From Akkermansiaceae bacterium (lineage in GTDB: Bacteria; Verrucomicrobiota; Verrucomicrobiia; Verrucomicrobiales; Akkermansiaceae): DNA of 64,000 nucleotides. The notes under the pieces were generated by a model. The model did not search any database and was not told the origin of the DNA. It saw only the letters and a list, made by a program, of their open reading frames with translations. Positions 54,111 to 63,111 of the stretch are shown here, piece by piece (the stretch's first letter is position 1; each line of letters opens with the position of its first letter). Where the stretch lies: positions 1-64,000 of the forward strand of contig SUVL01000011.1 of the NCBI GenBank assembly GCA_015062005.1, given 5' to 3'. Both the position numbers and the translations under genes were made by a program.

Positions 54111-54521
54111 GGCTCAATATAAAATTCCGGGAAAACCGAAAGGTAGCATGTTTCCCCTGCTCTGTAAAGTTCAGAATGAGTCAGCGCAACCCAATATGTC
54201 GTTGTCAGCTGAAATTCTGCCCCGCAACATCAATTTGCGCATCTCAATCCGGGCTGCTGTTCTTCAGCAGCAAGCCCCGCACCGAGAGCATATCCGTGTT
54301 TCCCGTACTTGTTCGGTTACTTGTTCGGCAGACAGTCCTTCATGGATGCTCAAGTATCTATTTTTGAGCTCATTCCGCTCACCCATCATCAAATTTCGCA
54401 GAAACTTTTCCAAGTAGGTGATGTTTACAGTCCTTCTACGGATTACAGTCCGACAGCCGCCTGCCACACAAGCCACAACAGAGATATGCCGTTATTTCTG
54501 TGCCACGCACAGAGATTTGGC

Positions 54522-54550
54522 TTGCCTGAAAGGCAGGGCAAGAGTATAGT
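54522..54550 (+). promoter_or_regulatory. Promoter TTGCCT-N17-TATAGT upstream of tdh
   Basis: Read directly; ATG 11 nt downstream. Confidence 0.6.
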
Positions 54551-54561
54551 TTCGCACTGAA

Positions 54562-55593
54562 ATGAAAGCCCTCGTCAAAACAAAGGCCGATAAAGGCCTG
54601 GAGCTGATAGACGTGCCGATGCCTGAAGTCGGCGTGAATGATGTTCTCATCAAGATTTACAAGACCGCCATCTGCGGCACTGACCTGCACATCTGGAACT
54701 GGGATCCCTGGGCCCAGCAGACCATTCCGGTGGGCATGCATGTGGGGCATGAGTTCTGCGGCGTCATCGAGCGCGTGGGCTCTGCCGTCACCGAGTACAA
54801 GCCCGGCGATGTCGTGTCCGGCGAGGGTCACATCGTCTGCGGCCACTGCCGCAACTGCCGCAAGGGGCTTTTCCACCTCTGCCCGAACACCAAGGGCGTG
54901 GGCGTGAACCGCGAGGGTTGCTTTGCGGAGTACCTCTGCATCCCGCAGAACAACGTCATCCGCATCCACAAGGATATGCCCATGGAGATTGCCTCCATCC
55001 TCGACCCCCTGGGCAATGCTACGCACACTGCCCTTTCCTGGGATCTCGTGGGTGAGGACGTGCTCATCACCGGTGCCGGCCTCATCGGTTCCATGGCAGC
55101 CGCTGTCTGCAAGAAAGCCGGTGCCAAGAGCGTAACCATCACCGATGTGAGCGACTACAAGCTCAACCTGGCCCGCATCATGGGCGCAGACCGCACCGTG
55201 AACGTCATCTCCGGCGACAGTATCGCCGCCGCCCGCGAGGACCTCGAAATCGCAGAGGGCTACGGCGTGTGCCTTGAAATGAGTGGTGCCCCCGCCTGCC
55301 TGAAGGACATCATCACCCACTCCGCCTACGGGGCCAATATCTCCCTGCTCGGCATCCAGCCCGGCGGCTCCGGCATCGATTGGAACACCTTCGTGTGGAA
55401 GGGGCTCAAGATGAAGGGAATCTACGGCCGCGAAATGTTCGGCACCTGGCAGAAGATGGACGCCATGCTGCGCTCCGGTCTGGATGTTTCCCCCATCATC
55501 ACCCACCGCCTGCACTACACCGACTTCAAGGAAGGCTTCGAGGTGATGAACTCCGGCAAGTCCGGCAAGGTGGTACTCACCTGGGCTGAATAA
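54562..55593 (+). CDS. tdh: L-threonine 3-dehydrogenase
   Basis: AICGTDLHIWNWDPWAQQTIPVGMHVGHEFCGVIE, zinc cysteines, GAGLIGSMAAAVCKKAG. Confidence 0.95.
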   Translation: MKALVKTKADKGLELIDVPMPEVGVNDVLIKIYKTAICGTDLHIWNWDPWAQQTIPVGMHVGHEFCGVIERVGSAVTEYKPGDVVSGEGHIVCGHCRNCRKGLFHLCPNTKGVGVNREGCFAEYLCIPQNNVIRIHKDMPMEIASILDPLGNATHTALSWDLVGEDVLITGAGLIGSMAAAVCKKAGAKSVTITDVSDYKLNLARIMGADRTVNVISGDSIAAAREDLEIAEGYGVCLEMSGAPACLKDIITHSAYGANISLLGIQPGGSGIDWNTFVWKGLKMKGIYGREMFGTWQKMDAMLRSGLDVSPIITHRLHYTDFKEGFEVMNSGKSGKVVLTWAE

Positions 55594-55713
55594 GGTTCAC
55601 CAAGCTTTCATTATCCCCACCCGCGTGCAATGGGAAATAAAACCCGCTGCACGCGGTTTTCTTTGACACCGCAGCAATATATTGCTAAACTCAGCGCTAA
55701 CACGATATTTTCC

Positions 55714-57030
55714 ATGAAAGACGAACAACAGACACAGCTTCCGCTCCGGGGCCACAGCCGAGGTCTCTGGATTCTCAGCCCCCTGGTAGTATTCTTCGTG
55801 CTCTACCTGAGTGCCTCCATCCTGCTGGGGGATTTCTACAAGATGCCCGTCACCGTTGCGTTCATGGCTGCCTGCACCTGGGCCTTCATCGTGTGCCGCC
55901 CTCGCCGCTTCAGCGAACGCATCGAGCGTTTTTCCCGTGGTGCCGCCCACAGCAACATCATGATGATGGTGTGGATTTTCGTGCTCGCAGGGGCCTTTGC
56001 CGCCTCCGCCAAATACATCGGCTCAGTGGATGCCACGGTGAACCTCACCCTTTCCCTGCTGCCGGCCAACATGGTGCTGGCGGGCGTGTTCCTGGCTTCG
56101 TGCATCATTTCCCTTTCCATCGGCACCTCGGTGGGTACCATCGTTGCCCTCATGCCTGTGGCCGTGGGCCTGGCAGATAAGGCAGGGGCGGACCTGTCCA
56201 TCATGGCCGGCAGTGTCATCGGCGGCGCCTTCTTCGGGGACAACCTCTCCTTCATTTCCGATACCACCATCGCCTCCACCCGCACCCAGGGCTGCGCCAT
56301 GCAGGATAAGTTCAAAGCCAACTTCGCCATTGTCTGCCCGGCCGCCGTGCTCGTGTTGGTGCTCTATGTGGCCCTGGGCTGGAACCTCGCCCCGGTGGAA
56401 ATCACCCAGGAAACCCAGTGGCTCAAAGTGCTGCCCTACCTGCTCGTGCTCATCACCGCCCTCTGCGGCGTGAACGTCATGAAAGTGCTCATCCTCGGCA
56501 TCGTTGCCACCGGTATCGTTGCCGGTATTGAAGGCGGTTACTCCATCATCGACTGGGTGGGCTCCATGGGTCAGGGCATGACCGGCATGGGCGAGCTCAT
56601 CATCGTCACCCTGCTGGCAGCAGGCATGCTCGAACTCATCCGCTACAACGGTGGTCTGGCCTACATCGTCGAGCACCTCACCGCCTGCATCCGCGGCCGC
56701 CGTGGGGCAGAATGCAGCATTACCCTCATGACCGCCCTTGCCAACTTCTGTACCGCCAACAACACCGTAGCCATCGTAGCCGTCGGCAATATCGCCCGCA
56801 GTGTCGCGCAGAAATATGGCATCTCCGCCCCCCGCTCCGCCAGCCTCATGGACACCGCCTCCTGCGTCATCCAGGGAATCCTGCCCTACGGCGCCCAGCT
56901 CCTCATGGGCTCCGCCCTGGCCGGTATCACCGCCTTCTCCATCATTCCCTACCTTTTCTACCCCTTCGTCATGGGAATCTCGGCCGCCATCTTCATCATC
57001 TTCGCGCTGGCGGAAAAGAAATCAGCATAG
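55714..57030 (+). CDS. NhaC family Na+/H+ antiporter
   Basis: Polytopic; SIGTSVGTIVALMPVAVGLA, GGAFFGDNLSFISDTTIAS; start trimmed. Confidence 0.88.
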   Translation: MKDEQQTQLPLRGHSRGLWILSPLVVFFVLYLSASILLGDFYKMPVTVAFMAACTWAFIVCRPRRFSERIERFSRGAAHSNIMMMVWIFVLAGAFAASAKYIGSVDATVNLTLSLLPANMVLAGVFLASCIISLSIGTSVGTIVALMPVAVGLADKAGADLSIMAGSVIGGAFFGDNLSFISDTTIASTRTQGCAMQDKFKANFAIVCPAAVLVLVLYVALGWNLAPVEITQETQWLKVLPYLLVLITALCGVNVMKVLILGIVATGIVAGIEGGYSIIDWVGSMGQGMTGMGELIIVTLLAAGMLELIRYNGGLAYIVEHLTACIRGRRGAECSITLMTALANFCTANNTVAIVAVGNIARSVAQKYGISAPRSASLMDTASCVIQGILPYGAQLLMGSALAGITAFSIIPYLFYPFVMGISAAIFIIFALAEKKSA

Positions 57031-57096
57031 TCAATCGCGCATCCGGGAAAGGACGGGGAAGGACCATCCTTCCGATGGCAAAGAACTCGTTTCCGC

Positions 57097-57699
57097 ATGA
57101 AATTCTCATTATTTTCCATTCTCTGCGCCCTGGTGCTTTTCGCCATACCCTGTTCAGCCGCAGGCGGCGAGCCCGTTGCGGTGCCAGCACCGGCGGTTCA
57201 TATCAACTGGTACGAAATTCCCCCGGACATCCGCCGATACCTCATCCTGATGACCGCTGTTTCCATGGAGCTCAATGCAGAGCTGCCCGATGGCGGCATC
57301 AACCCTGCACCGCAGCAGCAGTTTGATATGATGCAGAAAATCGTTGAGCGCACACCCGTGGATTTTCTGACCGGCGAGGCGAGAGCCTACATCACCGAGG
57401 CCAACAGACTCAACCTCACAATAGTGGATACCCTGCGCCGTGAGGCTCCGGAAGACCGGGCGAGCATCCTGGCAGTCCGGGAGCGTTTCGCCCCCCAGAT
57501 TGACGAGCTTGCCGCCAGATACCCCTCGGTGAGCCGGTATTTCACCCCGGAAGCGCAGGTGTTCATCTCGATGATGATTATCCGGGAAACCGACCTGCAA
57601 CGCGTCATGATGCAGGCAAGCATGGCCGGAAAATCCCGGCAGGAGACCATGCGCACCGCCGTTGAGCACCTGCGCTATGAAGCAGAGCAGCAATTCTGA
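57097..57699 (+). CDS. Secreted hypothetical protein
   Basis: Signal peptide MKFSLFSILCALVLFAIPCSAAGG. Confidence 0.6.
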   Translation: MKFSLFSILCALVLFAIPCSAAGGEPVAVPAPAVHINWYEIPPDIRRYLILMTAVSMELNAELPDGGINPAPQQQFDMMQKIVERTPVDFLTGEARAYITEANRLNLTIVDTLRREAPEDRASILAVRERFAPQIDELAARYPSVSRYFTPEAQVFISMMIIRETDLQRVMMQASMAGKSRQETMRTAVEHLRYEAEQQF

Positions 57700-57747
57700 A
57701 TTCAGGAACTCTAAAAACTCACTAAATTGGAATTTGTGGGGGAACTC

Positions 57748-57818
57748 TGTCGGAGCACGGGACTTCAGTCCCGATTGGAAGCACCGTTATTTCGGGACTG
57801 AAGTCCCGTGCCCCGACA
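57748..57818. repeat. Long-stem palindrome, type C
   Basis: TGTCGG-A-GCACGGGACTTCAGTCCCGA-N17-TCGGGACTGAAGTCCCGTGC-CC... with flanking CCGACA; exact 20-bp arms. Confidence 0.95.
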
Positions 57819-57939
57819 ACGACAAATATCAATTTATTGCGCAGAGGGGGGGCTTCTTCCAAAATGTTGCTGATATTACTATTCTCTACAAAATCATTGG
57901 GGCACGTGTGACATCCAACACCACTTTTATAAAGGACTC

Positions 57940-58980
57940 TTAATGAATAAATAGCGTCACACTCTTCACCAACCAGTAGCCACCGAAAATCAGCCAGCAG
58001 AACAGCAGCAAAGCCAACAGGAAAGGCTTTGGCCCAGCCTTGCAGAACTTGTCAAAACTCGTTTCGACACCCAGCGCCGTCATAGCCATCGTAAGCATGA
58101 AGGTGGAAAGAGTGCGAATGGAGTCAGCCGCCCACATCGGAATAATCCCCAGCGAGTTCACGCCAATAGCTGCCAAAAAGAGGAAAGGAAAAACGGGCAT
58201 GCTGATTTTACAGCTTTGACCCGAGGACGTATTTTGGCGAGACAGCATGAAAGCGAGCACCACTAGCACAGGAGCCAGCAGAATCACACGCACCATCTTC
58301 ACGATAACAGCCGGTCGCTTAATGGAATCCGAAGAAAGTCCAGCAGCATCCATAGCCTCACCGGCACCGTACACATGAGCCACTTCATGAAGAGTACCCC
58401 CGGTATAGAGGCCCATCTGTCCGGCATCCAGATCAAACACGCCTACCCTGTACAGCGTAGGATAAAGGAACATTGCAACAGTACCGAAAATCACGACGGT
58501 GGAGACGGCCACAGCTGTCTTGTACGGCTCCCCCTTCACCACGGGTTCGGCCCCAAGCACGGCCGCAGCACCGCATATCGAGCTTCCCACGGATGTAAGC
58601 AGGGCTGTTTGCGAATCCATCTTCAGCAAACGTCCCAGTACCACTCCCAGAATAAGTGTAAAACTCACCACCACTACATCCACCACGATAGCGGGCAAGC
58701 CCACAGCCAGCACGTCACTCACTGTAATTTGAAAGCCATACAACACGATACCTGTGCGTAACACCTGCCGAGTACAAAATGCTATGCCAGGGTTCCACTC
58801 AGTCGGCACTTGCTTCCTGAGGGTATTCGCATACACCATACCCAGAATGATACCGACAATCAGAGGGCTCAGTCTCAGTATCTTCACCCACTCAAATCCT
58901 GCCACAAGCGTGGCCGTGCATGCAAACAGCACGATGAGCAGAATCCCTGAAAAAAAGGCGGCTTTCTTTGTTTTATCCAT
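57940..58980 (-). CDS. YeiH/UPF0324 family putative sulfate exporter
   Basis: LSPLIVGIILGMVYANTLRKQVPTEWNPGIAFCTRQVLRTGIVLYGFQIT; start trimmed. Confidence 0.9.
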   Translation of the reverse strand: MDKTKKAAFFSGILLIVLFACTATLVAGFEWVKILRLSPLIVGIILGMVYANTLRKQVPTEWNPGIAFCTRQVLRTGIVLYGFQITVSDVLAVGLPAIVVDVVVVSFTLILGVVLGRLLKMDSQTALLTSVGSSICGAAAVLGAEPVVKGEPYKTAVAVSTVVIFGTVAMFLYPTLYRVGVFDLDAGQMGLYTGGTLHEVAHVYGAGEAMDAAGLSSDSIKRPAVIVKMVRVILLAPVLVVLAFMLSRQNTSSGQSCKISMPVFPFLFLAAIGVNSLGIIPMWAADSIRTLSTFMLTMAMTALGVETSFDKFCKAGPKPFLLALLLFCWLIFGGYWLVKSVTLFIH

Positions 58981-59148
58981 AAAATTGCGGCGCCTTATAT
59001 CACAAACAATTAACAAATTCAACCCTTATTTGGACTCGCAACATAGCAAACAAACTCGGCTGCTAAAGAGCGGGCGCACCCGGTTCAAGCTCATGATAGA
59101 ACTCACTTCGAGCTTTTCATCAAGCCGACTATATGATAAAAGGAAGTC

Positions 59149-60912
59149 ATGATTCTTCGCAATAGAGTGATGCTCGTCGCAGGTGCCGCGCTGGCAACTG
59201 GTCAGATTGTCCAGGCTCAGGCCCCGGCAGACAGACACCCGGCCTATGATGCCGCAGTGACCGATATCCCCGGCATCTATCCTGAAGCCACAGAACTGAA
59301 AATAACCGCTTCTCCGGATAACCGCATCTTTTTGGGCAGTGCGCGCCCCTTTCACGAAGAAATCACCCCCGAGGCCGTGGAGCTGAAAGCCTGGCGCGGA
59401 GAGCGCAGCAACTGCCAGCTGGTGGTTTCCACAGGATACGCTCAGGCAAATCTCCGTGTGACCAGTTCCCCGCTGCGCCTGGGCAAGCACGAAATTGCCA
59501 CCTCGGCAAGCATGATTCGCTATACCCGGGCAGGGCAGCGCATTACGGCAGATGTCATCGGCCACGAGAATGAGTGCAAGCACGCTGCCGGAGCTCACCG
59601 CGCCATCTGGTTTGAAGCAAATGTACCGCAGAATGCCGAGCCCGGCGTCTACCGCGGCACAGTCACCGTGACCGCCCCGGGCTGTGAACCGGCTGTGCAG
59701 GAAATCACGCTGGAAGTGCAGCCCGCCACCCTCCCCGCCCCGGAGGCATGGAAAATGCACCTCGACCTCTGGCAGCACCCGCAATCTGTGGCACGCTGGC
59801 ACGATGTGGAAGCCTGGTCACCCGCACATTTCGAACTTCTGCGTCCGCTCATGCAGCGACTGGCGGCAGCTGGTCAGAAGTGCATCACCTGCACCTTGCT
59901 GGATGAAGCCTGGAACGCCCAGACCTACGACTGGTTCCCCAGCATGATTCACTGGGTGAAAGGCCGCGATGGCGTGATGCGCTATGACTACAGCATCCTG
60001 GATAAGTGGATACACTTCATGCACGATGAAATCGGAATCCGCGAGCAGATCAGCTGCTATTCCATGCTCCCGTGGCACCTGAGCATCAAATACTACGATG
60101 AAGCCACCGGAGAAATGGCCATAGCGAAAGCCGAACCCGGCACACCCGCGTTTGAAGCACTCTGGGCGCCTTTCCTGCGCGATTTCCACAAGCACATGCA
60201 GGATAAAGGCTGGGCGGAGAAGACCTGCATCGCCATCGATGAGCGCCCCGACCGCATGGTGCGTGAGGCTATGCGGCTGGTGAAGGAAAATGCTCCGTCA
60301 TTCCGTATTGCTTCGGCAGTAGACAAGCCCTCAGAACTCACACGCGAAGTCTACAACATTTCCCCGGTCATCACACATGCCGGAACCGTCCTGGGAGATC
60401 TGCTGCGCGAGCGCAAGGCCGCAGGCAAGGTTACCACGTTCTATGTATGCATGCATCCGCTGGTGCCGAACACCTACACGACATCTGCCCCGGCCGAGGC
60501 TGAATGGCTCGGGTTCTTTGCCGCTGCCAACCACCTGGATGGGTTCCTGCGCTGGGCCTATAATTCATGGAACCGCAACCCGCTCCAGACCACCGATTTC
60601 GGTAATTGGACCACGGGCGACTGCTTCCTGGTATACCCCGGCAACAGAAGTTCCATCCGCTTTGAGCGTCTGCGCGATGGTATCGAAGAGTACGAGAAAA
60701 TCCGGCTTCTGCGCGAACGCGCCAAGGAATCCCCCGAGGCAGCGGCCATCGTCGATAGCATGAACTCCCGCCTTGCCGCCATCTTCACCGTTGAGCGCAG
60801 CAGCCAATACTACATTCACGCCCAGGATGTGAAGAATGCCCGCGCCATCGTGGATGAAACCCTGACTGCGCTGAATGCACTGCAGGAAGCCCCGGCCGAG
60901 CCCATGCCATAA
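59149..60912 (+). CDS. Secreted GH123/DUF4091-like glycoside hydrolase
   Basis: C-terminal LRWAYNSWNRNPLQTTDFGNWTTGDCFLVYPG...RFERLRDGIEEYEKIRLL; signal peptide. Confidence 0.83.
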   Translation: MILRNRVMLVAGAALATGQIVQAQAPADRHPAYDAAVTDIPGIYPEATELKITASPDNRIFLGSARPFHEEITPEAVELKAWRGERSNCQLVVSTGYAQANLRVTSSPLRLGKHEIATSASMIRYTRAGQRITADVIGHENECKHAAGAHRAIWFEANVPQNAEPGVYRGTVTVTAPGCEPAVQEITLEVQPATLPAPEAWKMHLDLWQHPQSVARWHDVEAWSPAHFELLRPLMQRLAAAGQKCITCTLLDEAWNAQTYDWFPSMIHWVKGRDGVMRYDYSILDKWIHFMHDEIGIREQISCYSMLPWHLSIKYYDEATGEMAIAKAEPGTPAFEALWAPFLRDFHKHMQDKGWAEKTCIAIDERPDRMVREAMRLVKENAPSFRIASAVDKPSELTREVYNISPVITHAGTVLGDLLRERKAAGKVTTFYVCMHPLVPNTYTTSAPAEAEWLGFFAAANHLDGFLRWAYNSWNRNPLQTTDFGNWTTGDCFLVYPGNRSSIRFERLRDGIEEYEKIRLLRERAKESPEAAAIVDSMNSRLAAIFTVERSSQYYIHAQDVKNARAIVDETLTALNALQEAPAEPMP

Positions 60913-60961
60913 GGCAGGGTTTTCTTATTGCTCCGGCAATTAAAGAATATTGCTTGGACTC

Positions 60962-61155
60962 AACGACAAATTGGAATTTGTCGTTCCGACAAAAGTACGA
61001 AGTACGAGGTGGGAGGTACGAAGTGAAAGTTCCGCGAGCCATGCGGCTCGCCATTTGTTATCAATAGAAAACACCTGCAGGCGCCAGCCTGCCTGACTTT
61101 ATACTTCGCACTTCCCACTTCGTACCTCGTACTTCTGCATATTCCAATTTGTCCG
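60962..61155. repeat. Palindromic intergenic element, type B
   Basis: AACGACAAATTGGAATTTGTCGTT palindrome, GTACGAAGTACGAGGTGGGAGG words, GAAAGTTCC-GCGAGCC-ATGC-GGCTCGC, inverse words CACTTCGTACCTCGTACTTC and ATATTCCAATTTGTC. Confidence 0.88.
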
Positions 61156-61230
61156 TCACCACCAATACGGATAACGCAACAATCTTTAACTGCCTCATCA
61201 ATAAAAAGCAGGCCTGCCCGCGGTGCTCCC

Positions 61231-62172
61231 TTAATCCTTTGCGGATTTGGGGTCGAGAGCATCGCGGAGTCCGTCGCCGAGGAAATTGAGGGCCAGGAGC
61301 GTGAGGCAGAAGAAGAGCGCCGGGAAGAAAAGGAGCTCTGGCGAGGCTTCCATGCGGTCGGCTCCTTCCTTGATGAGGGTGCCCCAAGAAGAGTTGGGAG
61401 CGCGCACCCCCAGGCCGATGAAGGAAAGCGTGCTTTCGGTGAGCATGATGCCGGGCACGGCAAGGGTGGTATAGACCACCACGGTGCCAAGCAGATTGGG
61501 GGCAATGTGGCAGAAGAGGATGCGGAGGTGCCCGAGCCCCAGGGAGCGGGCTGCGAGCACATATTCCTGTGCCTTAATCTCCAGAGTCTGGGTGCGGACA
61601 ATACGCGCAAGGGTGAGCCAGCCGAGCGCACCAATGGCGATGAACAGCGGTACCAGCCCGAGGATAGGGGCCACGCTTTCGCGGCTCCAGCCGGTGTGCT
61701 CCACCACCCAGTTGGTGAGCTCGCGGCTGGGTTCCTCGATGCTCAGGGAAAACACGATGACCAGCACGATGAAAGGCAGTGCGAAAAGCACATCGACCGT
61801 GCGCATCATGAGTGCATCTGTGCGCCCTCCCACATAGCCGGAGATAAGCCCGTAGCTGAGGCCGATGACGAAGGATACCGCCGTGGCCACCAGCCCCACC
61901 AGCAGAGAGATGCGGCCACCATAGAGCACACGGGCAAGCAGGTCACGCCCCAGCTGGTCGGTGCCGAAGGGATGCGCCCAGCTGCAATCGGCGGCAATGC
62001 TGGACAGGTTGGTGGCGTTCGGGTTGGCGATGCAGGGGAAAAGAGGCAGCACGAAACAGGCCAGCGCCATGAGCAGAAGGAAGACAAGCGAGGCCATGGC
62101 GGCGCGATTGCGACACAGACGGCGGCGGGCGTCTTTCCAGAGGGAGTTTCCTTGTTCGTAGTTCTTCTTCAT
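61231..62172 (-). CDS. oppC: Oligopeptide ABC transporter permease
   Basis: HPFGTDQLGRDLLARVLYGGRISL, LTESTLSFIGLGV...WGTLI. Confidence 0.92.
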   Translation of the reverse strand: MKKNYEQGNSLWKDARRRLCRNRAAMASLVFLLLMALACFVLPLFPCIANPNATNLSSIAADCSWAHPFGTDQLGRDLLARVLYGGRISLLVGLVATAVSFVIGLSYGLISGYVGGRTDALMMRTVDVLFALPFIVLVIVFSLSIEEPSRELTNWVVEHTGWSRESVAPILGLVPLFIAIGALGWLTLARIVRTQTLEIKAQEYVLAARSLGLGHLRILFCHIAPNLLGTVVVYTTLAVPGIMLTESTLSFIGLGVRAPNSSWGTLIKEGADRMEASPELLFFPALFFCLTLLALNFLGDGLRDALDPKSAKD

Positions 62173-62181
62173 GGCGGAATA

Positions 62182-63111
62182 TCAGGCGGCTCCCTGCGAG
62201 CGGAGCCGGGGGTTGAGGGCGACCAGCACGAGGTCCACCACGAGGTTGGCAATCACGATGAGCACGCCATAGCAGAACACCAGGCCCTGGATGAGGAAGT
62301 AGTCGCGGTCGGTGGTGGCATTCACGAAGTGCAGCCCCATGCCCGGCACCTGGAAACAGGTTTCCACCACAAAGGAACCGGTGATGAGCGCCGCAAAAGC
62401 CGGCCCCAGATACGAAACCGCCGGCAGCAGCCCGCTGCGCAGCGCATGCACAAACAAGAGCCGCCCTGCCCTCACGCCTTTGGCGCGAGCCGTGCGGATG
62501 AAATCAGCCGCGAGCACCTCGACCATGCCGCCTCGCGTCAGGCGGGCAATATATGCGGCATTGATGAGCCCCAGGGTGAGCGCCGGCAGCACGGCGCAGA
62601 GAGGGTCATCCCACCCGGCCACGCTGAGCCCCGGCACATGCATGCCCAGGCTGAGCCCGAAGAGCGGCGCAATCACAAAAGCGGGGATGCAGATACCCGC
62701 CATGGCCAGCAGCATGAAGAGCGAATCCGGCCAGCGGTTGCGCCAGTAGGCTGCCAGCATGCCCGCCGGGATTCCCAGCACAATGGCGATGCCCATGCCC
62801 AGCACACCCAGCCAGAGAGACACCGGGAAGGCCTGCGCAATGATATCTGCCACCTGCACCCCCTCACGCACCAGCGAGGGTCCGAAATCGCCGTTGCAGA
62901 GGATGCCTTTCCAATAGTTCAGGTACTGCAACAGCGGGCTCTGGTCTAATCCGTAGAGCGAATTGAGCTGAGCCATGATGTGCTCCGGCAGTTTGCGCTC
63001 TCCCAGGAAAGGATTGCCCGGCAGCAGGCGCACCAGGAAAAAGGTGATGGTCTGCAACACGAAAATCACGAGGACACCCTGCCCGAGACGCTTGAGAAGT
63101 AACTTTGTCAT
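62182..63111 (-). CDS. oppB: Oligopeptide ABC transporter permease
   Basis: RLGQGVLVIFVLQTITFFLVRLLPGNPF, RTARAKGVRAGRLLFVHALR. Confidence 0.92.
   Translation of the reverse strand: MTKLLLKRLGQGVLVIFVLQTITFFLVRLLPGNPFLGERKLPEHIMAQLNSLYGLDQSPLLQYLNYWKGILCNGDFGPSLVREGVQVADIIAQAFPVSLWLGVLGMGIAIVLGIPAGMLAAYWRNRWPDSLFMLLAMAGICIPAFVIAPLFGLSLGMHVPGLSVAGWDDPLCAVLPALTLGLINAAYIARLTRGGMVEVLAADFIRTARAKGVRAGRLLFVHALRSGLLPAVSYLGPAFAALITGSFVVETCFQVPGMGLHFVNATTDRDYFLIQGLVFCYGVLIVIANLVVDLVLVALNPRLRSQGAA

Noticed and set aside
57662-57943. 93-aa plus-strand ORF downstream of 57097-57699
   Set aside because: Consists mostly of translated palindromic element sequence.
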